A stretch of 64,000 nucleotides of DNA from Streptomyces venezuelae. GTDB taxonomy: Bacteria; Actinomycetota; Actinomycetes; Streptomycetales; Streptomycetaceae. The position numbers were made by a program, and so were the translations under genes. Of the stretch, positions 44,531 through 53,111 are shown in pieces; the first letter of the stretch is position 1, and every line of letters starts with the position of its first letter. The notes below the pieces were generated by a model. It was not told the origin of the DNA, did no database searches, and saw nothing but the letters and a program-made list of their open reading frames with translations. Where the stretch lies: positions 186,001 to 250,000 of the forward strand of contig NZ_CP029191.1 of NCBI RefSeq assembly GCF_008642335.1, read 5' to 3'.

Positions 44531-45418
44531 CTAGGAACAACGGCCGGCGGGAGACTCTGCTCGGCCGGAGGCGTGGGCCGCCGCTTCCTCCAGCAGAAAG
44601 GACGCCACGAGGGAGGTGACCGCCTCGGGCCGCTGCAACGGCAGCATGTGGTCGCAGTCGGGAAACGAGACGAACCGGCTGCCCTCGATCGTCGCGGCGA
44701 ACGCCAGCAGCTCCTCGCGCGGGTTCAGGTGGTCGTGGCCACCGCTGAAGACCAGCGTGGGCACCCCGGACAGCCCGCCGTGCAGGGGGCGGCGGCGGGT
44801 GATCAGGGCGGTGGCCAGCAGGTCCACCTTGCGCGGCACGTGGGCCGCGTTGCGCATGAAGCGCCGCAGATAGCCGCGGGTCAGCGCCCGGCGGTGGACG
44901 TGGTGGCTCTCGTCGAGGCACAGCAGTCCGTCGGCCATCAGGGCGGCGAAACCCTCCGCGTCGCCGGCCCTGGCACAGCCGACGGCGGTTCGCAGGTGGC
45001 TCTCGATCTCGTCCGTGACGTCGCCGGGGACGCCGCCGAGGAGCAGCCGTGCGACACGCTCGGTGTGGCCCTGCGTGTACTGCAGGGCGACGGCGGCGCC
45101 CAATGAGTAGCCGTAGAGGCGGACGCGGGGGGCGCCGAGGTCCTCGACGATGGCCTCGATTCCTTCGCAGAGGAGGTCGAGGCCGTCCCCGTTCCGGAAG
45201 GCGGCGGGGTCGAGGCCGGGCAGGTCCACGGTGACCAGGCTCGTCCTGGGCAGGACGGTGTCTTCCAGGTAGGCCCAGTCGTGCATGCCCTCCAGCACCC
45301 CGCCCAGCGCGACGACCGGCTCGGCGCGTGTCTCCGGGGCGGGGTCCGACTGCCGCAGCACGCGGTAGTTGTACGGCACCCCGTGCGCGGTCACTGTGCG
45401 GACGTATTCCTCGATCAT
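44531..45418 (-). CDS. Alpha/beta hydrolase of the ACP-ketosynthase operon
   Basis: The 295-residue hydrolase has the nucleophile elbow GYSLGAAVAL (Ser), a catalytic Asp in FSGGHDHLN and the last His in PDCDHMLPL. It belongs to the large esterase/thioesterase-like group (similar to DhcH-type and proline-iminopeptidase-like enzymes). In the same operon as ACP and ketosynthase genes it could release or condense an ACP-bound acyl chain. ATG at 45418 with GGAAAGAAG upstream; a GTG at 45439 is in frame. Confidence 0.83.
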   Translation of the reverse strand: MIEEYVRTVTAHGVPYNYRVLRQSDPAPETRAEPVVALGGVLEGMHDWAYLEDTVLPRTSLVTVDLPGLDPAAFRNGDGLDLLCEGIEAIVEDLGAPRVRLYGYSLGAAVALQYTQGHTERVARLLLGGVPGDVTDEIESHLRTAVGCARAGDAEGFAALMADGLLCLDESHHVHRRALTRGYLRRFMRNAAHVPRKVDLLATALITRRRPLHGGLSGVPTLVFSGGHDHLNPREELLAFAATIEGSRFVSFPDCDHMLPLQRPEAVTSLVASFLLEEAAAHASGRAESPAGRCS

Positions 45419-45499
45419 GCTTCTTTCCGGTTCGGTCACAGCGATCGTTCAGGGGCGGGGGCGAGCGGTCTCGGGCAGGGGCCGAGCGGTCTCGGGCGG

Positions 45500-46756
45500 T
45501 CAGTCGCGGGCGAAGACGAGTACGGAGTTGTGCCCGCCGAAACCGAGCGACGTGCTCACCGCACAGTCCAGGCGGGTCGGCCTCGCGGCCCCGGCGACCA
45601 CTTCCACGGGTACGCGCGGGTCCTGCGTCCGGAGGTTCACCGTCGCCGGCACCAGCTGCTCCTCCAGGGCGAGCACGGTGAACGCCGCCTCGATGCCGCC
45701 CGCGGCGCCCAGCGTGTGACCGGTCATGGACTTGGTCGAGGTCACCAACGGACCCTCGCCCAGGACGCGGTGCAGCACGGCGGCTTCCACCAGGTCGTTC
45801 ATGACGGTGGACGTGCCGTGGGCGTTGACGTGTCCGATGTCGCCGGGGGCCACGTCCGCGTCGGCCAGCGCGGCGCGCAGCGCCAGCTCGATGCCGGCCT
45901 CGCTCGTGGCGACGGGCGAGGAGGCCTCGCTGGAGGTGGCCGCCCCGTACCCGCGAACGGTGGCCATGGCCTTCGCGCCGCGCGCCCTGGCGTGTTCCAC
46001 ACGCTCGAGGACGAGGATCCCGGCCCCCTCCCCCACCACGAACCCGTCCCTGTCGACGTCGAACGGACGGCAGGCGGCGGTGGGTTCCGTCGTCCGGGTG
46101 GACAGCGCCTTCGCGTTGCACGTGCCGGCGAAGACGGCGCGGGAGCACATGGACTCCGCGCCGCCCGCGACGGCGATGTCGCAGGCGCCCGCGCGCAGCA
46201 GGTGGAGGGCGGTCCCGATCGCGTCGGTGCCGGAGGAGCACGCGGTGGCCACCGCGAGGCTGGGCCCGCGGGTGCCGAGGTCCCGGGCGACGCTGCCCGC
46301 CGCGCCGTTGACGACGGTCAGCGGCGCCATCCTCGGGGACACCCGGCGCGGGCCGCGCTCGGTGAGGACGCGGTGCTGCTCGTCGTAGAAGGTGAGGCCG
46401 CCGTGGGCCGAGCCGACGACCACGGCGACGCGCGCGCTGTCCCACACGTCGGGGCCGAGTCCGGCGGCCGCCACGGCCTCCCGGGCCGCGACGACGGCGA
46501 GCTGCGCGAAGCGGTCCATGAGCCGGTGGCTGGCCACGCCGAGCACGGCGTCGATGTCGAGGTCGCCGTCGTCGATCGTGTACATGAAATCGCAGGGCAG
46601 ATCCTGCAACGGGTCCGGCCGCCGGACCCCTTGGGGGACGGTGGCGGTGGTGACCTGGTGCCAGGTGTGCTTCACGCCGACGCCGGCGGCGGTCACGAGG
46701 CCGAGACCGGTGACGACGGCCGCGGGCGCGGAGGCGCTCGTGGTGCCGGCCGTCAT
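45500..46756 (-). CDS. Beta-ketoacyl-ACP synthase (KAS II/FabF-like)
   Basis: This 418-residue condensing enzyme has a full C-H-H triad: Cys173 in AVATACSSGTDA, His313 in VNAHGTSTV and His347 in SMTGHTLGAAG, so it is catalytic and not a chain-length factor. The rest follows KS folds (VVVGSAHGG, GGAESMCSRAVFAG, VGEGAGILVLERV). It lies directly behind, and four bases overlapping, a dedicated ACP gene. There is no ketoreductase, acyltransferase or dehydratase nearby, so the pair may act in trans with other systems or make a short diketide. Confidence 0.93.
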   Translation of the reverse strand: MTAGTTSASAPAAVVTGLGLVTAAGVGVKHTWHQVTTATVPQGVRRPDPLQDLPCDFMYTIDDGDLDIDAVLGVASHRLMDRFAQLAVVAAREAVAAAGLGPDVWDSARVAVVVGSAHGGLTFYDEQHRVLTERGPRRVSPRMAPLTVVNGAAGSVARDLGTRGPSLAVATACSSGTDAIGTALHLLRAGACDIAVAGGAESMCSRAVFAGTCNAKALSTRTTEPTAACRPFDVDRDGFVVGEGAGILVLERVEHARARGAKAMATVRGYGAATSSEASSPVATSEAGIELALRAALADADVAPGDIGHVNAHGTSTVMNDLVEAAVLHRVLGEGPLVTSTKSMTGHTLGAAGGIEAAFTVLALEEQLVPATVNLRTQDPRVPVEVVAGAARPTRLDCAVSTSLGFGGHNSVLVFARD

Positions 46757-46989
46757 GCCGCGGCTGCCTTCTGGCGCACGACGGACATGAGCGTCGCGAC
46801 GGTGTCGCGCGACGAGAGGGTCTTGTCGGCCAGATCGATGGCGCACTCGTCCTCGATCAGCAGGAGCAGTTCCTCCAGGGCGAGGGAGTCGATGGCCAGC
46901 TGATAAAGGGGGACGTCCGACGACACGTCGTCCAGACGGACCCCGAAGTTCTTCTTCATGAGAACCGTGACACGCTCGGTGGCTTCCAC
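46753..46989 (-). CDS. Acyl carrier protein
   Basis: The 78-residue ACP has the phosphopantetheine site Ser35 in LAIDSLALEELLLLIED and the usual four-helix layout (VTVLMKKNFGVRLDDVSSDVPLYQ before it). It would carry acyl chains for the ketosynthase. GTG start at 46989 with AAGGAG ten bases upstream; the stop overlaps the ketosynthase ATG. It heads the operon ACP-KS-hydrolase-regulator-DUF3291. Confidence 0.92.
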   Translation of the reverse strand: MEATERVTVLMKKNFGVRLDDVSSDVPLYQLAIDSLALEELLLLIEDECAIDLADKTLSSRDTVATLMSVVRQKAAAA

Positions 46990-47239
46990 GTCGGTACCGC
47001 TCCTTGGTCGCGATGGTCGACTGGGGAACGCGCCACCGCACGGGAGGTCACGGGTCACGGGCGGGGAGGGGTGCATTCTCCGGTGCGTCCCGTCCCGCGT
47101 CATTCACTCGCGGGCGGAGTGTCGGCATAGCGGCGTTGACGGCGCGGGGGCGGCAGCACCGGGGGGACGGCTGAATGCCGCCTATTCGCGGACGTGTGCA
47201 TGCCAATATGCTGTGCGACCTTCGCGTCCTGGGGGTGTC

Positions 47240-48376
47240 GTGAACGGTCTTCGTACTCTTCGTACGCTCCGCACGGTCGGATTCTGCTTGGTGATCGCGT
47301 GCGCCGCGGTGGTGTCACCTGCCGCGGTCGTGTCGTCGGCCGCGGCCGCGGAGCCCGGCACGACCGCGGGGCCCGGCACGGCGGCGCACGCCGACTGGTC
47401 GGCGCTGCCCGTGCCGCCGGCCGCCGCGCCTCCGGCCGTCTCCGATCTCGCCGCACGCGGGCCCGACGAGGTGTGGGCGACCGGATCCGAGCAGGCCGCC
47501 GACGGGCAGCGCCCGATGCTGTACCGCTGGGACGGCACGGCGTGGCGCCGGGACACGACGTTCCCCGGCGCCGAGGAGCCGGGACGCCTCGGCAAGGTGC
47601 GGTTCGTGGGCGAGGAGACGTGGATTTTCCGTACGCGGGACGGGGCCGGGGAGATCCTGCGCCGGTCGGCGGAGGGCACGTGGAGCACCGTCCCGCTGCC
47701 CCAGACCCTGTGGGCGTACCAGGACTTCGTCGCCGTGCCGGGTGCCGCGTGGGTGGTCGGCGAGGACAGCACGGGACTGAAGGTGCTGCACTACGACGGG
47801 TCCCGCTGGACCCTGCAGCCCACCCCGGACGGCGTGCTGTACCTGATGGGGATCACCGCGCGTACGGCCACCGACGCCTGGGCCTGGGCGGACACCAGCA
47901 CCGGAGCCGGAACGGTTGTCCTGCACTGGGACGGCACACAGTGGCGGGACGCCGAGGTGCCGCTGCCGACGAACAGCAACGTCCACACGATGCTGCTGGA
48001 ACTGGCCGGGCGGATGACGATCGTCGGCAGCCAGTACACGGACAGTGTGGGCCGCACCTACCTGATGACGTGGAACGGGCGCGACTGGCGCACCACGTAC
48101 CCGGCGCTGGGTGACACCGACGCCTCCGGCATGGTGCGCGGCCCGGACCGCGCGCTGTGGCTGCCGGTCCGCAGCGACCGGGCGTTCCAGTCGAAGTACG
48201 CGCGCCTGGACGGCCGTCGCATCACCTACTCCTACGGTCCTGAGCGCACCAACGCGATCCTCGTCAAGCCGCGGGCGCTGGCCACCGTCGGGGACTCGCT
48301 GCTGTCCTTCGGGACCGTGGAGATCTACGGCTCGAAACCGAATCTGATGAGCGAGCGGCTGGGAGGCCGGCGATGA
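47240..48376 (+). CDS. Secreted WDG-repeat (beta-propeller-like) protein, paralogue 2
   Basis: The 378-residue protein has a Sec signal (LRTVGFCLVIACAAVVSPAAVV, cleavage near AAAAEP) and the same repeated Trp-Asp-Gly/Ala-Trp-x-x-Gly pattern as 5908-7086 (YRWDGTAWRRD, HYDGSRWTLQ, HWDGTQWRD). It is coupled by ATGA overlap to the next paralogue and divergent from the ACP operon. GTG start at 47240. No enzyme motif; likely an extracellular propeller protein. Confidence 0.72.
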   Translation: MNGLRTLRTLRTVGFCLVIACAAVVSPAAVVSSAAAAEPGTTAGPGTAAHADWSALPVPPAAAPPAVSDLAARGPDEVWATGSEQAADGQRPMLYRWDGTAWRRDTTFPGAEEPGRLGKVRFVGEETWIFRTRDGAGEILRRSAEGTWSTVPLPQTLWAYQDFVAVPGAAWVVGEDSTGLKVLHYDGSRWTLQPTPDGVLYLMGITARTATDAWAWADTSTGAGTVVLHWDGTQWRDAEVPLPTNSNVHTMLLELAGRMTIVGSQYTDSVGRTYLMTWNGRDWRTTYPALGDTDASGMVRGPDRALWLPVRSDRAFQSKYARLDGRRITYSYGPERTNAILVKPRALATVGDSLLSFGTVEIYGSKPNLMSERLGGRR

Positions 48377-49500
48377 CCCGTACAGGGGCTGTCGGACGAC
48401 GTCTACTCGTCGCCGTGCTCGCCGTGGCCATGACGGTCGTGGCCGTGATGGCCACGGCCGCGGCGGAACCCCGGTCCTGGCAGCACGTTCCGGTTCCGGA
48501 GCAGGTGCGGCCGCAGGCCGGCTTGAACGAGGCCGTGGCGGTCGGTCCGGACCGGGCGTGGGCGGTGGGTGCCGACGCCGTCGGGCGCGAGGCGCCGGGG
48601 TTCCCGCTGGTGCTGCGCTGGGACGGAACCGCCTGGCAGCGCCAGAGCCTGCCCGGTGTCGGCTGGCAGGGCGAACTGCTGTCCATCGCCGCGGAGTCGG
48701 CGACGGAGGCCTGGGCGGTGGGGCGCGACGCGGCGGGCGGCGCGCGTCTGCTCCGCTTCGACGGCAAGGCGTGGCGCGAGAGCCGGGCGCCGCGCGGCGT
48801 CGCACTGGCCAAGGTCGTGGCCGGTGGCGGCGAGACGTGGCTGATCGGTTCGCGGGAGGGCGCGCAGGTGCTGCTGCGCCGGGACGGCGGCGGCTGGCGG
48901 GATCTGCCGGTGCCACCCGGGTCGGTGTACGGGCTGCACATCCTGGCGGCCGACGACGTCTGGGCCGCGGGCTCCAGCGGGTCGGGGGCGACCGTGTCGC
49001 ACTGGGACGGGAAGGCGTGGCAGCAGACGGTCGTCGACGGGTTCCCGCGGGCGGGCGTGGGCACGGTGCTCGCGACGTCGCCGACGGAGGTGTGGGCGGG
49101 CGGCACGGCCGGGTTCGTCGGCGGTCCGCCCGGCAAGCCGATACCGCCGCTGCTGGTCCGGTGGGACGGGGAGAACTGGAGCCGGGTGACCGTGCCCACG
49201 AACTTCGGCGCGATCACCTCGCTGGCGCCGTCCGCGTCCGGCAAGCTGGGCTGGGTCGCGGTGGCCCGCTCCCAGAAGTGGGGCCCGCCGGGCACGTACC
49301 CTCCGCTCGTACCGGGGCCGGACTTCCTGGCCTGGGACGGGCAGTCCTTCGCCGAGTACAGCGAACCGGCGGTGCCGGGCGAGGGCGACTCCTCGGTGCT
49401 GCAACTGGCGCCGGTGCCGGGCACGGAGTCGGTCTGGGCGGTCGGCCGTGCGGCCGGACCCGAGGGTACGTTCGCGCCGCGCATCCTGCGGTTCGACTGA
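48373..49500 (+). CDS. Secreted WDG-repeat (beta-propeller-like) protein, paralogue 3
   Basis: A 375-residue homologue of the preceding gene: signal peptide (GRRLLVAVLAVAMTVVAVMATAAA), then repeats such as LRWDGTAWQRQ, WDGKAWQQT and RWDGENWSR, with several Ala-Trp-Ala-Val-Gly strands. Its first codons overlap the stop of paralogue 2, so both are made from one transcript and may assemble together. The third copy, at 5908-7086, is 40 kb away. Confidence 0.75.
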   Translation: MTRTGAVGRRLLVAVLAVAMTVVAVMATAAAEPRSWQHVPVPEQVRPQAGLNEAVAVGPDRAWAVGADAVGREAPGFPLVLRWDGTAWQRQSLPGVGWQGELLSIAAESATEAWAVGRDAAGGARLLRFDGKAWRESRAPRGVALAKVVAGGGETWLIGSREGAQVLLRRDGGGWRDLPVPPGSVYGLHILAADDVWAAGSSGSGATVSHWDGKAWQQTVVDGFPRAGVGTVLATSPTEVWAGGTAGFVGGPPGKPIPPLLVRWDGENWSRVTVPTNFGAITSLAPSASGKLGWVAVARSQKWGPPGTYPPLVPGPDFLAWDGQSFAEYSEPAVPGEGDSSVLQLAPVPGTESVWAVGRAAGPEGTFAPRILRFD

Positions 49501-49549
49501 GACCGGGGCGACCGGGGCGACTCGGGCGACTGCGGCGCCAGGTGCGCGG

Positions 49550-50299
49550 CTACGCCAACTTCGCGCTCTGGGCGTCCACCACTGCCTTGCCGATCTTTGC
49601 GTTGCCGGGGCGGGCCTGGGTGAAGGCCATGCCGTCCACCGCGTAGTACAGGGCGATGGTGTCGCCGTGGCGGGCCGCCTGGGCGCACATGGTGTGGGTC
49701 ATTCCCTCGTACTTCGTCGTCACCTTGAAGGCGAGGGACTCGTCGGCGCCGTTCGGCTCGGGCGCGGTTTCCGCGGTGATCGACGAGTACGAGCCCGTGT
49801 TGCGGCCCGCCTTGGCGGAGAAGCCCGTGCCGCAGGAGCGGACGGCCTTGGACAGGTCGGCCAGGGTGGTCTTCGCCTCGCCGTCGCCGTAGGTGGCGAG
49901 CGTGACGTAGGTGAAGTCGCCGGGGCCCTTCGCTCCCGTGGCGAGACGGATCAGGTCGGCCTTCGGGGTGCCGAGGGGGAGTTGGTTGGTCGCGTAGGCG
50001 ACCGGGGCGCAGGCGGCCTTGTCGACCTTCAGTTGCTCCTGGGACGAGGCGAACGCGTACTTCTTGTCCGGCTTCTTGACCGTGAACCCCTTGACCTCGT
50101 GCTCGGTGAGCGCGGCACGGCGCAGCTCCGCGGCCGGGTCCACCGGCTTCTCCGGGGACTTCGCGGAGTCCTTCGACGTGCCGGTGGAGGTGTCCTCGGA
50201 TGACGAGGAAGACGAGTCCGAGTCTCCGCAGGCGCCGAGGGTCAGGGCTGACACCAGGGCCAGAGCGGGCGCGGCCAGGGCGGTTCGGGTCCGCTTCAT
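49550..50299 (-). CDS. Secreted lipoprotein
   Basis: The 249-residue protein has a lipoprotein signal (RTALAAPALALVSALTLGACGD; lipobox LGAC with the Cys at about residue 24) followed by a Ser/Thr-rich linker and a beta-rich domain with TVKKPDKKYAFASS and two further cysteines. The pattern resembles actinobacterial LppX/DUF-type lipoproteins, but I cannot name the family. It is anchored to the outer face of the membrane. It ends convergently with the propeller pair. Confidence 0.75.
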   Translation of the reverse strand: MKRTRTALAAPALALVSALTLGACGDSDSSSSSSEDTSTGTSKDSAKSPEKPVDPAAELRRAALTEHEVKGFTVKKPDKKYAFASSQEQLKVDKAACAPVAYATNQLPLGTPKADLIRLATGAKGPGDFTYVTLATYGDGEAKTTLADLSKAVRSCGTGFSAKAGRNTGSYSSITAETAPEPNGADESLAFKVTTKYEGMTHTMCAQAARHGDTIALYYAVDGMAFTQARPGNAKIGKAVVDAQSAKLA

Positions 50300-50423
50300 G
50301 AGGGGTGGGGCTCCTGTCTTCGGGCTCGACTCGGCGTACGCCGGGCGCGTCCGCGGCACTCTAGTGCGGGGCGGCCCCACGGGGCACACGCGCCCCACGT
50401 CGGGGCTGGTTTTCGCCGTCCGG

Positions 50424-50822
50424 CTACGGCCGGCCCGCCGTCCCGTACGCCTTCTCCGGCAACTCCCCCACCAGGCCGCCCTTCGCCTCCGTGTACCCCG
50501 CCCGTCCGGCGGCGTCCCGCGTGAGCGGAATCGGGTGGTCCGGTGCCCTGAACGCTTCGCGTCCCGTGATGCCCAGGTCGCCTTCGTGGCGGTGACCCCG
50601 CTCGGTCAGGCGCGAGATCAGGGTCGGCATGACCGACTCGTCCGCCACCACGATGTCCACGTCGATGATGGGCTTGGCCGCGCACCCCGGCACGGCCGTA
50701 CTGCCGACGTGTTCGATGCTCGCCGCGATGTCCGCGGCATGCGGGGCGAGTTGGCCGTGCAACTGTCGGAACCGGTCGGCCCAGTGCGGAGTGTGGTCGG
50801 TGACCACGATCGTTTCGCTCAC
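50424..50822 (-). CDS. GrpB-family protein with apparent internal deletion
   Basis: The 132-residue product starts as a normal GrpB/UPF0157 nucleotidyltransferase-like protein (VVTDHTPHWADRFRQLH, EHVGSTAVPGCAAKPIIDVDI). After GITGREAFRAPDHPIP the expected HHLY-type block and the following ~45 residues are missing, and the sequence jumps to a C-terminal motif RAGYTEAKGGLV. The frame is kept. Family members are about 170-175 residues, so this copy is probably non-functional or has altered activity. It precedes the atypical response regulator gene. Confidence 0.7.
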   Translation of the reverse strand: MSETIVVTDHTPHWADRFRQLHGQLAPHAADIAASIEHVGSTAVPGCAAKPIIDVDIVVADESVMPTLISRLTERGHRHEGDLGITGREAFRAPDHPIPLTRDAAGRAGYTEAKGGLVGELPEKAYGTAGRP

Positions 50823-50832
50823 CGCGCCGGTC

Positions 50833-51519
50833 TCACCTGGACGGGCGGGCCGCTTCGTGGCGGCGGACCAGACCCCACTGGTAGGCGAGGGAGACGAGCT
50901 CCACCCGGTTCCGGGCGCCCAATTTCGCCATGATGCGGCAGGCGCGGGTCTTGGCCGTGGTGCAGGAGATGAACTGCTTGTCGGCGATCTCCTGGTTGGA
51001 GAGGCCGGTGCCGATCAGCACCAGCATCTCCCGCTCGCGCGGCGTGAGGCTGTCCATCGGAATGCCGGGGGCCTGGTCGGCGGCCCTTTCGCGTAAGACA
51101 CATTCGTCGATGACCCGCTGCACGATGCGGGGCGACAGGTGCGCCTGCCCCTGGGAGACCACGCGGATCGCGCGGAACAGCTCCTCGGGCTCGGCGTCCT
51201 GGAACAGGAAGCCGCACGCGTGTGCCGCGAGCGCGTCGAACACCTGCGAGTCCGCCGCCGGCGCGGCCATCGCGAGGACGCGTACGCCGGACAGCTGCGG
51301 ACGGGCCGTGATGCGCCGGGTCGCCTCGATGCCGGTCATGACGGGCAGTTGAGGGTTCATGAGGACGACGTCCGGGCGGAGCCGCTCCGCGAGCTCCACG
51401 GCCCGGGCACCGTCTCCGGCCTCCCCGACCACCGCTATGTCCGGCTGCGCGGCGAGCAGCGTGGCGCAGCAGGTGCGCAGCAATGCGTCGGTGTCCACGA
51501 GGAGCACGGAGATGCTCAT
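50833..51519 (-). CDS. NarL-type regulator with degenerate receiver (Asp-less)
   Basis: The 228-residue protein has a receiver domain plus LuxR helix-turn-helix (LTPREREMLVLIGTGLSNQEI), but the phosphoacceptor Asp is replaced by Asn55 (DVVLMNPQLP), the second acidic residue of the pair by Thr10 (LVDTDAL) and the conserved Lys by Gln107 (GFLFQDAE). It therefore cannot use ordinary phosphorylation and belongs to the Asp-less receiver group (RedZ and similar regulators), some of which bind small ligands such as antibiotics. It stands alone, without a kinase gene nearby. Confidence 0.85.
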   Translation of the reverse strand: MSISVLLVDTDALLRTCCATLLAAQPDIAVVGEAGDGARAVELAERLRPDVVLMNPQLPVMTGIEATRRITARPQLSGVRVLAMAAPAADSQVFDALAAHACGFLFQDAEPEELFRAIRVVSQGQAHLSPRIVQRVIDECVLRERAADQAPGIPMDSLTPREREMLVLIGTGLSNQEIADKQFISCTTAKTRACRIMAKLGARNRVELVSLAYQWGLVRRHEAARPSR

Positions 51520-51699
51520 GGCTTCTACTCCCTAGGCGAGCGGCGAGGGATGGACGGGCGGGGCGGGGACGGGCTCCGCCGGGGGACGGCGGTGGGGACC
51601 GGCGCGGCTGTGCCCTCTCCCTCTTACTGACGAATCAGGGCAGGGAGATGTGAGGTCCGCCGGTCGTCTCGTCTCGCGCTGTCGTCCGGTCCACGTCCC

Positions 51700-52854
51700 T
51701 CAGGACGTGCTCGCCGTCGGCTGTGCTCCAGGTGCCGGTGCCGGAATCCTCGGGATGTGCTGGGCGTGGAACTGCTCCAGTCGCCGCTGCGCGAGCAGCA
51801 GCGTGCCGCGCTGGCGGCCCGGAACCTGGCGGCGCAGGGAGACCAGGGCGGGGCCCAGGGCGCGAACCGCCTCGGCGTCCTTCACGCGGTCCCAGAGATG
51901 GTGGGCGCGGTCCGCTGCCGCCTCCACCTCGGGGGAATCGGGGGCCTGGCCCGACGTGAGGCGGGCGGACGCCACGGCGAGCCACGTTTCGCAGCTGCGC
52001 GCGGGGTCACCGGCGAACCTCGCCAGGTCCGCCCGTACTTCCATCCAGTGGATGACCTCCTTGGACCCGGGGCCGTGCGTGCGCAGCGCGCTCTGTTCCC
52101 AGGAGGCCGCGAGCGAGGCCGCCTCGCCGTGCCGGCCCGCCTCGACGGCAGCGGTGATCGCCGCGTGCGGGTCCATGGGGGCGTCGGCGGACTGCGCGGG
52201 CCGCCGGGGCGGGCTCGGGGGCGTTGCGGGGTCGTGGAAGGGCAGCAGGTCGGGGGCGTCGTCGCCGAGGCCCTGCGCGGCGGCCTGCTGGTGGAGCTGG
52301 AGGGGCGGCGGGCGGTGGCCGCTGCGGAGGATCGTGGCGACGGCCTTCATGTACGCGGGAATCGCGGGTGTGCGGCGCCGGGCGGGCGGGGCGATCCGAC
52401 CGTGGAGCGCGACGCCGGGTCCCGCGTCGAGGGCGTGTTCGGTGAGGGCCTGCCAGCTCTCCGTGTCGGCGTGCAGGTCGGCGATCACCGTGGTGCTGCC
52501 GGCCGGGCGGTGCCGCAGTTCCTGCGTGAACCAGTGCCACGGGAAGCCGGTGTAGCGCACCGTCGCCGTGGTGGTGCGGGCGAGCGCGACGTGCAACTGC
52601 CGCTGGCGGCGGTCGAGGTGGACCTGCCCGATGAGGTAGACCGTCAGGTGTCCGGGGGTCACGGCCGCGGCTCTCAGGCGGGTCAGCACCGTCTGCGGGT
52701 CCAGCGGGTCCGCCAGTTCCACGATGCTCGCGGTCGGCGTCCCGGCGAGCGTCTCCGTGGGCACGGCCGCGAGGACGGGAAGCACGGAAGCCGCGTCCAC
52801 CAGGCGTCCCTTGCCCACCGGGGCGGCCGCGACGAGCAGCACGGTTCCAGGCAT
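51700..52854 (-). CDS. Uncharacterised protein, possible caspase-like/helical architecture
   Basis: I do not recognise the family. The 384-residue product starts MPGTVLLVAAAPVGKGRLVD (ATG at 52854), and its first ~200 residues have an alternating strand-helix pattern. One strand, LTVYLIGQVHLD, is followed by ALARTTTATVRYTGFPWHWF and TTVIADLHADT. The order resembles the strand-GHG-loop and strand-Cys-loop parts of caspase-like (C14) domains, but both catalytic positions are replaced. The second half (from about 240) is helical, TPR-like (ITAAVEAGRHGEAASLAAS). Start and function uncertain. Confidence 0.5.
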   Translation of the reverse strand: MPGTVLLVAAAPVGKGRLVDAASVLPVLAAVPTETLAGTPTASIVELADPLDPQTVLTRLRAAAVTPGHLTVYLIGQVHLDRRQRQLHVALARTTTATVRYTGFPWHWFTQELRHRPAGSTTVIADLHADTESWQALTEHALDAGPGVALHGRIAPPARRRTPAIPAYMKAVATILRSGHRPPPLQLHQQAAAQGLGDDAPDLLPFHDPATPPSPPRRPAQSADAPMDPHAAITAAVEAGRHGEAASLAASWEQSALRTHGPGSKEVIHWMEVRADLARFAGDPARSCETWLAVASARLTSGQAPDSPEVEAAADRAHHLWDRVKDAEAVRALGPALVSLRRQVPGRQRGTLLLAQRRLEQFHAQHIPRIPAPAPGAQPTASTS

Positions 52855-53111
52855 GGGTCCCTCCCTCTCGATCATCACGTCAGCACCGTATCCGCATCTC
52901 ACGCTCGACGCGCCCATCGAGATTTTCCCGTAGTACGGCGGCCGGTACGGAGACCGGTGGGGTGACGGTACCGGGTGCGGCTCCTGCGGGGGTGTGGTTC
53001 GGGGTGCGGACCCCAACTGCGGCCTGCGCTTTTGGAGTCGGCGACGACGATACGGGCGCGGTGGCGCCGCAGAATCGGCCCGGACCGACCTGAAGGGAAG
53101 GGCCGCGCTCG

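Noticed and set aside
45500..46756. Chain-length factor of a type II PKS
   Set aside because: The active-site Cys173 is present, where chain-length factors have Gln.
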